Shown here: positions 56,801 through 63,952 of the stretch, piece after piece
How the letters are laid out: every line of letters begins with the position of its first letter
How positions within the stretch are numbered: the first letter of the stretch is position 1
Assembly (NCBI GenBank): GCA_040391785.1
Contig: JBEBXH010000004.1
Coordinates: 74,845-138,844 of the forward strand
Direction of reading: 5' to 3'
Length of the DNA: 64,000 bases
Origin: UBA5239 sp040391785
GTDB taxonomy: Bacteria; Verrucomicrobiota; Lentisphaeria; Victivallales; Victivallaceae
Notes under the pieces: generated by a model
Databases searched by the model: none
Seen by the model: only the letters and a program-made list of their open reading frames with translations
What the model was told of the DNA's origin: nothing
Made by a program: the position numbers and the translations under genes

Positions 56801-59800
56801 GCATTGCCACTGGCCTCGTTGCCGTTAATATTTATGTCGGAGAGCGACAGATTACCGGAACCAGCATTACTGAAGTAAATACCGCCGCCGCTGCCGGCTT
56901 TTTTGTTACCGGAGACTTCGCCGCCGGAGATGCTCATGGAGCCCTCACCGGTGTAGGAAATGCCGCCGCCCGCGGTTGCGTTATTCTTAACAGTGGTATC
57001 GGTGATTGTGACAGTAGAGGCCGCGACCATGCCGGTGATCGAAATACCGGCATTGGTGTTGCTGCTGACATTGCTGTCGGTTATGCTGATCGTAGTGGCG
57101 TTTGTCATAGTAGCCAGAATGATACCGGCGCCAGTATTACCGGTGATACCGGTATTGCTGATGGAGACGTCTCCACCGGTGGCGACGTGAATACCGGCAC
57201 CATTGGTGGCGGTAGTGGATGTATTGCCAGTAAAGGTACTGCCGGAAACCGTGAGATCTCCGCCGCCGGCGAAGTAAATACCACCGGTGCTGCCTTTGTT
57301 GGTGGAAAAGGCTATACCGGAGATCGTCAAGTCAGCAGTACTGTTGTAATAGATGCCGCCGCCTGCACCGCCATTGGTGTTACCGGAAATGTTGGTGACA
57401 TTTGTCAAAGTCAGGGACGCTCCATTGGCGCTGCTGAAGAAAATGCCGCCGCCGTGGCTGTTGGCGTCGGAAGTCCCGATGTTAGTGTTGCTTGTAACAT
57501 TGACGCCATTGAGCGACAGGCCGGCGGTACTGGTGCCGGTAGCGTTAAAATAAATGCCTGCGCCGCTGAATTTGCCGTTGATGGTATTGGTCGTGACATC
57601 AAAACCGCTCAATGAAAAAGTACCGTCTCCGGTGGTGTTAATACAAATACCGCCGCCCACGCCTGCCTTGTTATTGCCGGAAACTACAGTTTTACCGGCA
57701 GCAGTACCCGAGATGCTCATGGAACCGAGGCCTGTGTAGTAGATCCCGCCACCATTGGCATTATTCGTAATCTTGGTGTCGATGATGGTTGCCGTCGAAC
57801 TGGCCGTGGCACCAGTGATCAGAATACCGGCCCCGGCAGTATTGCCGCTGACATCGGAGTTACTGATCTGTAAATTCCCGACACTGTTGAAGTGGATGCC
57901 GCCGCCGTTCGCTACTGCCGATTTATTGCCGGTGAAGCTAATTCCATTGATGGTTAAGTTGGCGCTGCTGGCGTAATAAAGGCCGCCACCCGCGCCTCCG
58001 TTGGTGTTACCGGAAATATTGGTGACATTCGTCAGAGTCAAGGAACCGCCATTGGCACTGCTGAAGAAAATGCCGCCGCCATGGCTGTTGGCATCGGAAG
58101 TTCCGATGTTAGTGTTGCTTGTAACATTAACGCCATTGAGCGACAGGCCGGCGGTACTGGTGCCGGTAGCGTTAAAATAAATGCCTGCGCCGCTGAATTT
58201 GCCGTTGATGGTATTGGTCGTGACATCAAAACCGCTCAATGAAAAAGTACCGTCTCCGGTGGTGTTAATACAAATACCGCCGCCCACGCCTGCCTTGTTA
58301 TTGCCGGAAACTACAGTTTTACCGGCAGCAGTACCCGAGATGCTCATGGAACCTTCACCGCTATAGTAAATGCCGCCGCCGTTGGTATTACCCGTAACGG
58401 TGGTGTCGATGATGGTTGCCGTCGAGCTGGCCGTGGCATCGGTAATATAGATGCCGGCTCCGGCAGTATTGCCGCTGACATCGGAGTTACTGATTTGGAA
58501 GTTTCCGGCGCTGGCAAAATGGATACCGCCGCCGTTCGCAACCGCCGATTTATTGCCGGTGAAGTTAATTCCATTGATGGTCAAATTGGCGCTGCCGTTG
58601 TAATAAAGGCCGCCACCCGCGCCAACAGCGATATTGTTTGAAATATCGGAGGTACCGGCGAGTGTCAGGGTTCCGCTACCGGTGAAATAAATGCCGCCGC
58701 CATGGCTGGTGTTGTTGGTACCGGCGGTGCTGTTGCCTGTGACGCCGACATTGGTGAGTGACAGAGTACCGGTGCCGGTGAAATAAATACCGCCGCCATG
58801 TTGTCCGTTGGCATTGGTGTTATTGCCTGTTATATCAAAATTGCTCAGGGCAAAAGTTTCGGTACCAGAGCTGGTGATGGCAATCCCGGCGCCGCTGCCG
58901 GCTTTTTTATTGCCGGAGACTTCGCCACCGGAAATGGTCATGGAACCTTCACCGTTATAATAAATGCCGCCACCGTTGGTATTACCCGTAACGGTGGTGT
59001 CGGTGATAGTTGCCGTCGAGCTGGCCGTGGCACCGGTAATATAGATGCCGGCTCCGGCAGTATTGCCGCTGACATCGGAATTACTGATTTGGAGGTTTCC
59101 GGCGCTGGCAAAATGGATGCCGCCGCCGTTACCGGCTGCTGTGGATTTATTGCCGGTGATCAGATTGGCTGGCAGAGTGGCGACCTGGAGCGTCAGGCTG
59201 CCGCCGCCGGTCATGTAGATGCCGCCACCGAGACCGGTGTTACCCGTTATCTCGACGTCGGTCATTGTAACGGCGCCTTTGGTGTTGATGCCAATTCCGC
59301 CGCCATTGTTGTTGGCGGTATTGTTGCTGACCGTGATATTGGTGAATGTCATGGTCGGTGCCGTTACGGCGGCGCTGTTGTTTATGAAGATGCCGCCGCC
59401 ATAGGTGGTGCCGATGACGCCGGTGATAGTGGTGTTGCCGATCGAAACATTTCCGGTGGCAACGGAATGAATTGCGGCACCGTTGGCATTGGCTGCGGTG
59501 CCCGCTGTGTTGCCGGTAAACGTGCTGTTAGTCACCGTGAGATCGCCGGCTCCGGTCATGTAGATCGCGCCGCCCACCCCTCTGTTGGTGGTGAAAGTAC
59601 TTCCGGTGACCGTGAGGTTGCCGCCGCCTGTAGCATGGATGGCACCGCCGTTACCGGCCGCGGTGTTGCTCGTAAAGCTCATTCCGGAAATAGTCAAATC
59701 GGCGCTGCTGTTGTAGTAGAGACCGGCTGCGGCGCCGACTGAATTATTATTGCTAATGTTGAGGTTGCTGTAGACTAAAGTATGGTCGTCGGTGCTGGTG

Positions 59801-62800
59801 AACCAAATGCCGCCGCCTACGCAGCCGGTGCCTCCGGTTGCGCTGTTGCCGGTGACGTTGATATTGGTGAGCGACAAGGTACCGGTACCGGAGAACCAGA
59901 TACCGCCGCCCTGGTTGTTATTGGCGGTCGTATTATTGGTTTTGACGTCGAAACCGCTCAGGTTAAAAGTGGTGGTGCCGTCGCCGGAGCTGTTGATGTA
60001 AATTCCTGCGCCGTTACCAGATTTCTTATTGCCGGAGACTTCGCCACCGGAGATGCTCATGGACCCCGCACCGCTGTAGGAAATGCCGCTGCCGTTGAGG
60101 TTATCCATCGCCTGGGTGTTGGTGATCGAGACCGTCGCAGTAGCGGACATGTTTGCCAACGCCACACCGGCGCCGACCGTATTGGCGTTGAAGAAGGAAT
60201 TGCTGATGGAGACGTTTCCGGAGTTATTGATATGAAGGCCGGCGCCGTTTGCGACAGCCGAACTGTTGCCGGAGAAAGTCATTCCTGTAATGGTCAGGGC
60301 AGCGCTGCTGGCGTAATACATACCGCCGCCGCTTCCGGTGGAGGCACTGTTATTGGAAATGGTAGGAATATTGATAAACGTCAGGGTTGCGGTACCGGCG
60401 AAGTAAATGCCGCCGCCGTAGTTAGTGGTGTTGCCAGTGGTGCCATTGTCTGAGATGGTGAGAGTGTCAAGAGACAGGCTGCCGCTGCCATTGAAGTAAA
60501 TGCCGCCGCCGCAGCTTCCATTGCCGGTTGCTTTATTGTTCGTGATATCGAAACCGCTCAGGTTAAAAGTGGTGGTGCCGTCGCCGGTGCTGGTGATGGC
60601 AATCCCGACGCCGCTGCCGGCTTTTTTATTGCCGGAGACTTCGCCACCGGAAATGGTCATGGAGCCGGCGCCGCTGTAGGAAATACCGCTGCCATTGAGG
60701 TTATTCATCGCCTGGGTGTTGGTGATCGAGACCGTCGCAGTAGCGGACATGTTAGCCAGCGCCACACCGGCGCCGACCGTATTGGCGTTGAAGAAGGAAT
60801 TGCTGATGGAGACGTTTCCGGAGTTATTGATATGAAGGCCGGCGCCGTTTGCGACAGCCGAACTGTTGCCGGAGAAAGTCATTCCTGTAATGGTCAGGGC
60901 AGCGCTGCTGGCATAGTACATACCGCCGCCGGCACCGCCGGCACTATTATTGAGAATACTGGGAACATTATTGAAAGTCAGGGTTGCGGTACCAGCAAAA
61001 TAAATGCCGCCGCCGTGATTAGTAGTCGTACCTGTGGTGCTGTTGCCTGAGATGGTGAGGGTGTCAAGCGACAGGCTGCCGCCGCCATTGAAGTAAATGC
61101 CGCCGCCACAGCTGGCATTGACGGTTGCTTTATTGTTCGTGATATCGAAATCGCTCAATTCAAAAGTACTGGTACCGGTGCTGGTGATATTAATCCCGGC
61201 GCCGCTGCCGGCTCTGTTGTTGCCGGATACTTCGCCGCCGGAGATGCTCATGGAGCCTGCGCCGCTGTAAATAATGCCGCCGCCGGCGGTGTTGCCCGTA
61301 ACGGTTGTGTCGGTGATGCTAACTGTTGTAGTGGCAGCCATGGTGCTCATCAGGATGCCGGCGCCGCCGGTATTGCCGCTGATATCGGTATTACTGATGT
61401 CGATGTCTCCGCTGCTGAGGATGTGAAGGCCACCGCCATTCGCAACGGTAGTTGCTTTGTTGCCGGTGATTTCACTGCCGGAAATCGTGAGAATGCCCTT
61501 GGTAAGGTAAACACCACCACCGAGCAAGCCTGTATTTCCTGTGATGGCACTGTCCGTGATTGTCAAGGTCCCGGTTGAATCAAAAGAAAGTCCGCCGCCG
61601 TTACGGCCGGCGCGGGACTCGGAAATTGTTACATTTTTCAATTCCAGTGAAGCCGTGCCGCTGACTCGAACGGTTCCGCCATCGCCATTAATACCATTGG
61701 TGGTAGTGAGGTTGCCGCCTTTGAGAGTCGCATTTTCGATTGTGACATTACCAGTAATATCGAATACCCGGTAGTTACAAGTACTGGCATTATTTTCGGC
61801 ATAGGTTGTCGTAACTTTGATGGTGATGTTATTGGTAGTAGCTTGATTTTTGCCGTTAATCGTTATGTCTTTTGTGATTGTGATTACACTGCCGAGCACG
61901 ATGGTATCGTTATCGGCAATATTAAAGACGATTTCGTCTCCGTCAACAGTTGTCGAATCATTAATGACATAACGCAGAGTGCCGGCGCTGTTGTCATCCA
62001 GGGCGCTGGTGACTTCCCGGTTTTCCAGCCGGTAGTCGTAGTTGTCGATGGTGAAGCCGGCTGCTTGAATAACGCCGACGTGGTATTCGAGATCCCAGTT
62101 GCCGCCGATACCGGTCGTATCCGTGCTCGCGGCCACGTCGGCTCCGGTAATCACAGCCAACTCGTTCACCAGTGCTTTGCCGGCGTCGTTCGCGGCCAGG
62201 TTGCAGCCGTAAAGCATGATGTCGCCGTCAGCCGCCAGGTGGCTGCCGATATCTGCAAAGGCATCGCTGTTCGCAGCCACATAGGCTGAATCGATCATTT
62301 TGCCGCTCAAGGCAAAGTAACCGGCGTTGCCGTGTGAGAATATACGCATGACGTCGTATTGAACGCCGTTTTTATCGAGGTATTCATTGATTTGCTCGAG
62401 CGCGTCGCGGTCGGAATCCAGATACAGGAAATCGGTACCGTCGGCGAATTGAGCGGCGATTTTGTCCGCGTCTTTGACCGAGGAGTTGATGATCACCAGT
62501 TCATGGTGTTCGCCGTTTACGGTGTAGGCGGTCAGGTTCAGGGCGCTGCCGTCTATCGACAAAACCGTGGCTTCGATGTCGCCGGTCTGGAAATCCAGGG
62601 CGTAGCTGCCGCTCAGGTAGGCGGTTCCGGTGTTGGCGGTCACGTCCGCGCCGGAGGCGTCGGCGATCATGCCGGCGAGCTCGCGGCCGGCTTCGTTGGC
62701 GGCGAGGTTGTCGCTGTAGAGCAGGATGTCGCCGTCATCGGTGATATGGCTGCCGATATCGGCCCAGTCGGCGGCATTGAAATTCGAGCTGTCGATCACT

Positions 62801-63438
62801 TCGCCGTTTACCACCAGGTAGCCGCTGTTTCCGCGTGCGACGAGGTGAATTGCTTTGTAGGTTTCGCCGTTCGTGTCGAGGTAGTTCTTGATCTGCGCCA
62901 TGGCGTCGCCGTCTTCCAGCACCAGTACTTCCTGATTGGCGTTGAGGCCGGCGATCAGGGCATCGGTATTTTCCACATCGGTGGAAATGATGACCAGTTC
63001 ACGCTCGATGCCGATCGAGAGATTGGCGTCCGAATTCGTCAGGCTCAGCGGGAGGTCTTTCGGGGCGAAAGCATCGTGGATGGTGTCGTTTACGGCATCT
63101 GCGCCGAAGTCGTTGACCAGGCCGTTTATGGCGTCCGCGTAGGCGTCGGCGCCCGCGTCGGAAAAGCCGATTTCCCCCTCGATCAGGGCCTGGATTTCGG
63201 CGTCGATATCGCCCACTTTGTCGGGTTGCGGCATGATACCGGGTTCGACGGTGGCATCGGCCAGGTTTTCAGGCGGAGCGTTCTTAATGGCGTTCTTTTC
63301 GTCCTGGGCCTGCTGGTCAGTATGATTCATGTCGGCATTGGGGTCGTTCTGTTGCGCTTCCATGATCTCGGCTGCCGCAGCAGCTTCAAACAATACACGG
63401 TCTTCCAGGCGGATGATTTCAAGTTCTTTCATACTCAT
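47839..63438 (-). CDS. Giant surface protein: LEDRVLF N-terminus, two DUF4347 domains, Pmp-like beta-helix, YDG/MBG repeats
   Basis: 5199 aa in one uninterrupted frame, a quarter of the window. Order: LEDRVLFEAAAAAE at 11-24, like the LEPRxLFDAA start of large surface proteins; an acidic linker to about 145; DUF4347 copies at about 147-290 and 313-458; SALDDNSAGTLRYVIND at 478. A right-handed beta-helix of GGGIYF/GGAIY and F(T)GN repeats follows (about 470-4100), ending with the anchor-Q-like VDMGAYES. Then come MBG-type domains, six 86-residue YDG-type repeats (about 4404-4916), one MBG-like domain and a 200-residue tail. No classical signal peptide, C-terminal beta-barrel or sortase motif is visible, so the export route is unknown. 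An adhesion or cell-surface role is inferred. AAGGA lies 11 nt upstream of the start. Confidence 0.93.
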   Translation of the reverse strand: MSMKELEIIRLEDRVLFEAAAAAEIMEAQQNDPNADMNHTDQQAQDEKNAIKNAPPENLADATVEPGIMPQPDKVGDIDAEIQALIEGEIGFSDAGADAYADAINGLVNDFGADAVNDTIHDAFAPKDLPLSLTNSDANLSIGIERELVIISTDVENTDALIAGLNANQEVLVLEDGDAMAQIKNYLDTNGETYKAIHLVARGNSGYLVVNGEVIDSSNFNAADWADIGSHITDDGDILLYSDNLAANEAGRELAGMIADASGADVTANTGTAYLSGSYALDFQTGDIEATVLSIDGSALNLTAYTVNGEHHELVIINSSVKDADKIAAQFADGTDFLYLDSDRDALEQINEYLDKNGVQYDVMRIFSHGNAGYFALSGKMIDSAYVAANSDAFADIGSHLAADGDIMLYGCNLAANDAGKALVNELAVITGADVAASTDTTGIGGNWDLEYHVGVIQAAGFTIDNYDYRLENREVTSALDDNSAGTLRYVINDSTTVDGDEIVFNIADNDTIVLGSVITITKDITINGKNQATTNNITIKVTTTYAENNASTCNYRVFDITGNVTIENATLKGGNLTTTNGINGDGGTVRVSGTASLELKNVTISESRAGRNGGGLSFDSTGTLTITDSAITGNTGLLGGGVYLTKGILTISGSEITGNKATTVANGGGLHILSSGDIDISNTDISGNTGGAGILMSTMAATTTVSITDTTVTGNTAGGGIIYSGAGSMSISGGEVSGNNRAGSGAGINITSTGTSTFELSDFDITNNKATVNASCGGGIYFNGGGSLSLDTLTISGNSTTGTTTNHGGGIYFAGTATLTFNNVPSILNNSAGGAGGGMYYASSAALTITGMTFSGNSSAVANGAGLHINNSGNVSISNSFFNANTVGAGVALANMSATATVSITNTQAMNNLNGSGISYSGAGSMTISGGEVSGNKKAGSGVGIAITSTGDGTTTFNLSGFDITNNKATGNGSCGGGIYFNGSGSLSLDTLTISDNGTTGNTTNYGGGIYFAGTATLTFINIPTISNNSASTGSGGGMYYASSAALTITGMTFSGNSSAVANGAGLHINNSGNVSISNSFFNANTVGAGVALANMSATATVSITNTQAMDNLNGSGISYSGAGSMSISGGEVSGNKKSGNGAGIYINSSGDGTTTFNLSGFDVKTNNTTANNNQGGGIWFSGTGTLSLTNINVTGNSATGGTGCVGGGIWFTSTDDHTLVYSNLNISNNNSVGAAAGLYYNSSADLTISGMSFTSNTAAGNGGAIHATGGGNLTVTGSTFTTNRGVGGAIYMTGAGDLTVTNSTFTGNTAGTAANANGAAIHSVATGNVSIGNTTITGVIGTTYGGGIFINNSAAVTAPTMTFTNITVSNNTANNNGGGIGINTKGAVTMTDVEITGNTGLGGGIYMTGGGSLTLQVATLPANLITGNKSTAAGNGGGIHFASAGNLQISNSDVSGNTAGAGIYITGATASSTATITDTTVTGNTNGGGIYYNGEGSMTISGGEVSGNKKAGSGAGIAITSSGTETFALSNFDITGNNTNANGQHGGGIYFTGTGTLSLTNVGVTGNSTAGTNNTSHGGGIYFTGSGTLTLAGTSDISNNIAVGAGGGLYYNGSANLTINGINFTGNKSAVANGGGIHFASAGNFQISNSDVSGNTAGAGIYITDATASSTATIIDTTVTGNTNGGGIYYSGEGSMSISGTAAGKTVVSGNNKAGVGGGICINTTGDGTFSLSGFDVTTNTINGKFSGAGIYFNATGTSTAGLSLNGVNVTSNTNIGTSDANSHGGGIFFSSANGGSLTLTNVTNISGNTNGGAGGGLYYASSANLTINGISFTGNKSAVANGGGIHFNSVGNLQISNSDVSGNTAGAGILITGATASSTATIIDTKITNNANGGGIYYTGLGSMSISGTAAGKTVVSGNNKAGVGGGICINTTGDGTFSLSGFDVTTNTINGKFSGAGIYFNATGTSTAGLSLNGVNVTSNTNIGTSDANSHGGGIFFSSANGASLTLTNVTNISGNTNGGAGGGIYYNSTADLTISGIAFSTNKGSTGGIYFAGGGDLTVSGSTFTGNTSTTATNGAGIHVATGGDVSISNTGITGNTGAGIILATMTNATTISITDSNVSSNTNAGISITGMVAASTVTITDTTVKNNATAGGGISYTGEGSMSISGGEVSGNKKAGSGGGIYFSNAGSGNLSLSDININGNEASGNANSHGGGIYFLSSNGGSLNYNNINFDNNIAAGNGAGLYYSSSADLTFTDTIFTGDLSGSNGGALYVAGGASLTILRCEFTGNKGVGAGIYLTGGGDLTITDSDISDNTGSGISMSGGGIFTITNSTVSNHTGTGIILSGSGGTIDECTISLNNNSGVSFTAAYKTLTVINGTFSYNKAGTGGAITVGADSTLDITSTRSLTDTATGTLFYKNEATGYGGAIGGPGTGSIINIKGNNTVFRENFVSRAELGYGGAIYFQTQLNITGNNVLFEGNTSLVPAGTSADKQTNGGGALYARDNTASIFIDAPNIKFIGNLASNYGGAILCHGALTITEASKALFQGNLIVGESSSGGGGAIYVGFRSAGTAPVCTITNVRFIGNGESPTTINSANDGGAILTHGGDLSVNKCVFDGNTSNAYGGAVSSGTWGLTRTGTVTITNCEFTDNEAKNGGAISTTTARGYGSVTVKNSTFDGNEATTHGGAIYYNSGTFKIIDDPASSSVKLTSFSNNKADQNGGAIYSTKALDLTGIVFDGNWSKGTTLGTYIAHRGGAIYMNADLTLTDCTFLNNETKATDGGGGAIYTNAALTIKNTSFTGNKASLTGGAIFFNSSSSLKINDNNTKPLTFFTSNEAGGSGGAIYAAGGTLSGFTGIVFTTNKATGTAAESNGGAIWTSRALTLTDSTFTGNQALKTTGDGGAIFTSAALTLINTGFTGNTAGNNGGAINSSNSITINDAAGTQTSFTNNQAGQNGGAIYSTGSLAGFTNIAFSGNKAIAGNGGALWTNKAVVLNGGSFTGNTAGNNGGAIYVTDSGITVTLNSVTIGGSGNSNTAANGGGVYVDNSAKLVMNGTTAITYNIASQDGGGIYAKTGTLELNSGSISNNYAGSDTTTSASSTGGNGGGIWSAVTLDIDGSVNITGNTARTNAFGENGLGGGIYSSANVTLTSATIDENKAKNGGGIYMLSGTLSMTGSTISDNTADIDGGGIYLTGPALISTMETVTVSGNEATNNGGGIYYESSDAISLTMNNVTISNNTVDTTIDSCGGGMYIFSAETVELTIEGTSTISDNSGAAGGGIYVYAEDTITLNIGDGTNAVTFADNNADIGGGGAIYVLLMNNVDPGASVDINIASGSVFDTNHSTTHGGAIVISADEGAVNIDIAGTGTVFTGNNVGDPSSYGQGGVFYLQVGKDIAMTIGDGTKFTSNWAQDVGGVLYLTGDNITLDIGKNVLFEGNKSTEGIAGAIYACAGNENHINIGAGTVFNGNEAYLRGGAIHAVASDSRNTWIDLDQVTFTGNIAERYDGGAIYTDGDVKAVNSVFENNRAGRNGGAMFLSYGIADITGGNFTNNIAENNGGAIYLGYLDDTLADTSIVTGTQFLNNKAVNGGAIWSGEDGELTVNGGIFGAASGNGNTATTGSGGAIYAAGTLTVGNDGAKHSEFYHNSATNGNGGAIWAADATVNGAIFGATGTSNSGNTAKNGGAIHADTLTVNSAEFYRNSATENGGAVYAKDALVYGSIFGTATAATVTDPVGNSAVNGGAIYSVNNLTVSSNAAGKHSEFYRNKATKNGGAIYLGGTGTVSGSIFGSAGTANSGNSATENGGAIYANGNLIINTVGSHRSEFYRNTASENGGAVYGAANVTVNNAIFGNTDSGTGNKAQNGGAIFANGNVSVSNGSEFYRNNATNGHGGAIFAQGNVDIDGSGFYRNTATEAGGAVYGGAKVTVSNAIFGTTESGTGNSAENGGAIFANGDADISDSKFYRNSASNGNGGALYAASAATIIDSTFSYNTASENGGAAYVNGNLTMDRTSMTNNTASTASNGDGGALWAGGTNVSVRNSLIAENSTTNGSGGGIYLHYYVQTASLVNLTIANNYAIKGNGGGIYLDSTMPGTDVLVANSILWGNKAKGTDNPTDQTANIASAAIVFSAIQGWTGGHQVQGNINLQADNSGTNRAVKKADGTYEYYCYVEFDSNYELTANSYAINRGDNSHVLAGETDLVKAGRIFNEAGGGRVDMGAYESNRKGNVIVIMDPIQDIVYGDDGALGANRDGYGTGGYHYSSGNENYVTVSNDRALAVQAKGNVTMTAFYDGDDNWNKASGTETVNTLVRLIEIQTLGDTYDYDGTYHKFTWDPNAIGGRGFAFTDSITSEVDSPSYRNAGTHKGELYKDSVVITNASDVKMTGNYDIRILEGTMIINQVVLIVNREGTDKVYNGNTDAQYTFTGFTGGYIAGDDVNYIDGSSASFADKNVGDGKAITINGEDVSGTDLVNYIVKYSDVKANITQAELIVNREGIDKVYNGNTDAQYTFTGFTGGYVPGDDINYIDGSSASFADKNVGDGKAITINGEDVSGTDLVNYIVKYSDVKANITQAELIVNREGIDKVYNGNTDAQYTFTGFTGGYVPGDDINYIDGSSASFSDKNVGDGKTITINGEDVNGTDIGNYIVKYSDVEANITPATLVVNREGISKVYDGNTDAQYTFTGFTGGYVPGDDINYIDGSRASFSDKNVGDGKQITINGEDVNGTDIGNYIIQYSDVKANITPATLVVNREGIDKVYDGNTDAQYTFTGFTGGYVPGDDLNYIDGSGSFADKNAGTNKPITINGEDVTGTDTVNYIITYSDVKANISKAALVINRDGVDKVYDGTNKGDYNFSYDPDHKPVDGDDVHYDKGTATFTDRNAGNDKPLVINGDSLYGDDLANYDVTINDPTASITPARLIIVIDDKSKQENQADPKFTGTPTGLVDGDTVSDYNRTNKSEREGKYAIDQYHLNDGNGGQNYIVEVHNGTLTIIGEARINIYKDASSRNYIVDGQDEFSLMHQVTILGVNRDADTILDTETGGNHHGVSHQSMHKAGDKARNNLREGSLKVMFEQHDANMTIRDNRSALSRSDVFSSGSEKNGIADSQVVNAKKDAASSLSSGRGGVSQVQSVSDRSLDFTSESTHPMNNMPSSISLETLENSVNFSANVEMTDAVWQEKVECLKSKLDLILEEMMLV
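48690..50228 (-). repeat. Six YDG-type repeats, 258-bp unit, in the giant gene
   Basis: Each 86-residue unit has NREGxxKVY(N/D)GNTDAQYTF, then GDDxNYIDGSxASF, DKNVGDGKxITINGEDV and a VKANITxA-type end. The unit length is exact between copies (for example 49721 and 49979 start the same motif). The copies at about 49700-50200 are nearly identical at DNA level; the sixth (VDKVYDGTNKGDYNF) is most diverged. They form an Ig-like stalk. Confidence 0.85.
57374..57726 (-). repeat. Near-identical 353-bp block, copy A (partner at 58001-58353)
   Basis: The segment recurs almost base for base 627 bp away at 58001-58353 (627 = 209 codons, in frame). Both encode GKTVVSGNNKAGVGGGI, then FDVTTNTINGKFSGAG. 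This shows recent in-frame duplication or gene conversion. Confidence 0.85.
60071..60330 (-). repeat. Near-identical 260-bp block (partner at 60671-60930)
   Basis: A second in-frame duplication with an exact offset of 600 bp (200 codons). Both copies encode SSAVANGAGLHINNSGNVSI and FFNANTVGAGVALANM with only a few base changes. Confidence 0.85.
62065..62502 (-). other. DUF4347 domain 2, intact His/Cys pair
   Basis: Residues about 313-458. Carries FSHGNAGYF (His369) and MLYGCNLAAND (Cys412), then ITGADVAASTDTTG, the standard DUF4347 pattern. The HG...GC arrangement recalls clan CD (caspase/gingipain-like) peptidases. Proteolytic or self-cleaving activity is possible but not shown. Confidence 0.8.
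62569..63000 (-). other. DUF4347 domain 1, degenerate
   Basis: Residues about 147-290, clearly a copy of domain 2 (GDILLYSDNLAANEAG, then ASGADVTANTGT). The positions of the His and Cys are Arg202 (VARGNSGYL) and Asp243 (YSDN), so the putative dyad is lost. It may be a structural or regulatory pseudo-domain. Confidence 0.75.
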
Positions 63439-63952
63439 TTTTCTTAAGATCCTTGTGAGTTATATAAATTATTTGCTAAATTCAAAGCACGAAAATCAGT
63501 TGTTTTTTTAAGGGTTGGCGCGAGGCTGCTTATCCTTGAAGTTTTTGCACAGGGAGTGCTCTGGCCGTTAATGGCCCGGAGGAGTGGATGCTGGAAATGA
63601 ATGTCATTAATATACTTTGACATCGAAAAGTTCATTTTTATAGTTTCAAGCCATACTAAATTTAGATATATTAGTATATATTATAGCACGGCACATGCAA
63701 AATGCAAATGAAATTTAAAAAAAATACTATACGAAAACAGTAAAGTAAATTTGTGGATAGTTTCCAGTATTATGTTAGCCTGGTTTGTGAGGCTGGGCTG
63801 TCGGGAAAACAGCGGATAGTATGCTATCGAAAAAAATATTTTCGCGACGATTATAAAATTTGGGAAAAATGGATGATATTCATGAATCACGGCAGGCAAA
63901 TAGAGAGCCGTGATCATGTTTTCGGGGCAGGGGGTATTCGGGGGCAAAAAAA
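63439..63952. other. Intergenic region between the giant gene and tRNA-Gly
   Basis: About 510 bases, AT-rich. It should hold the giant gene's promoter, but I cannot pick a convincing one. Small reading frames here lack SD sequences or familiar motifs. A hairpin (63886-63914) is listed separately. Confidence 0.5.
63886..63914 (-). terminator. Hairpin downstream of tRNA-Gly, possible terminator
   Basis: ATCACGGC (63886-63893) and GCCGTGAT (63907-63914) form a perfect 8-bp stem with a 13-nt loop, about 40 nt past the tRNA 3' end on the minus strand. A T-rich stretch comes only some 14 nt later, so termination is uncertain. Confidence 0.35.

Larger units (their letters stand above)
51140..62040 (-). 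repeat. Pmp-like beta-helix repeat region
   Basis: About 3600 residues of short repeats, mainly GGGI(Y/H)xx and GGAIYxx paired with FxxN/(F)TGN motifs, the hallmark of chlamydial polymorphic membrane proteins and other right-handed beta-helix adhesins. The N-terminal half uses GGGIYF/SGNT variants. From about 56.5 kb down to 51.2 kb it switches to NGGAIY plus EFYRN. Several blocks are recent duplications. Confidence 0.85.

Noticed and set aside
48690..62040. Possible CRISPR array or satellite DNA because of dense repeats
   Set aside because: The repeats are long, in frame and degenerate at codon level inside one open reading frame, so they encode protein repeats.
62359..63447. 362-codon plus-strand ORF opposite the DUF4347 region
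   Set aside because: Mirror of a repetitive, codon-biased gene; no own signals.
63444..63635. 63-codon minus-strand ORF upstream of the giant gene
   Set aside because: It has no good SD and no known motif and covers the likely promoter region of the giant gene.
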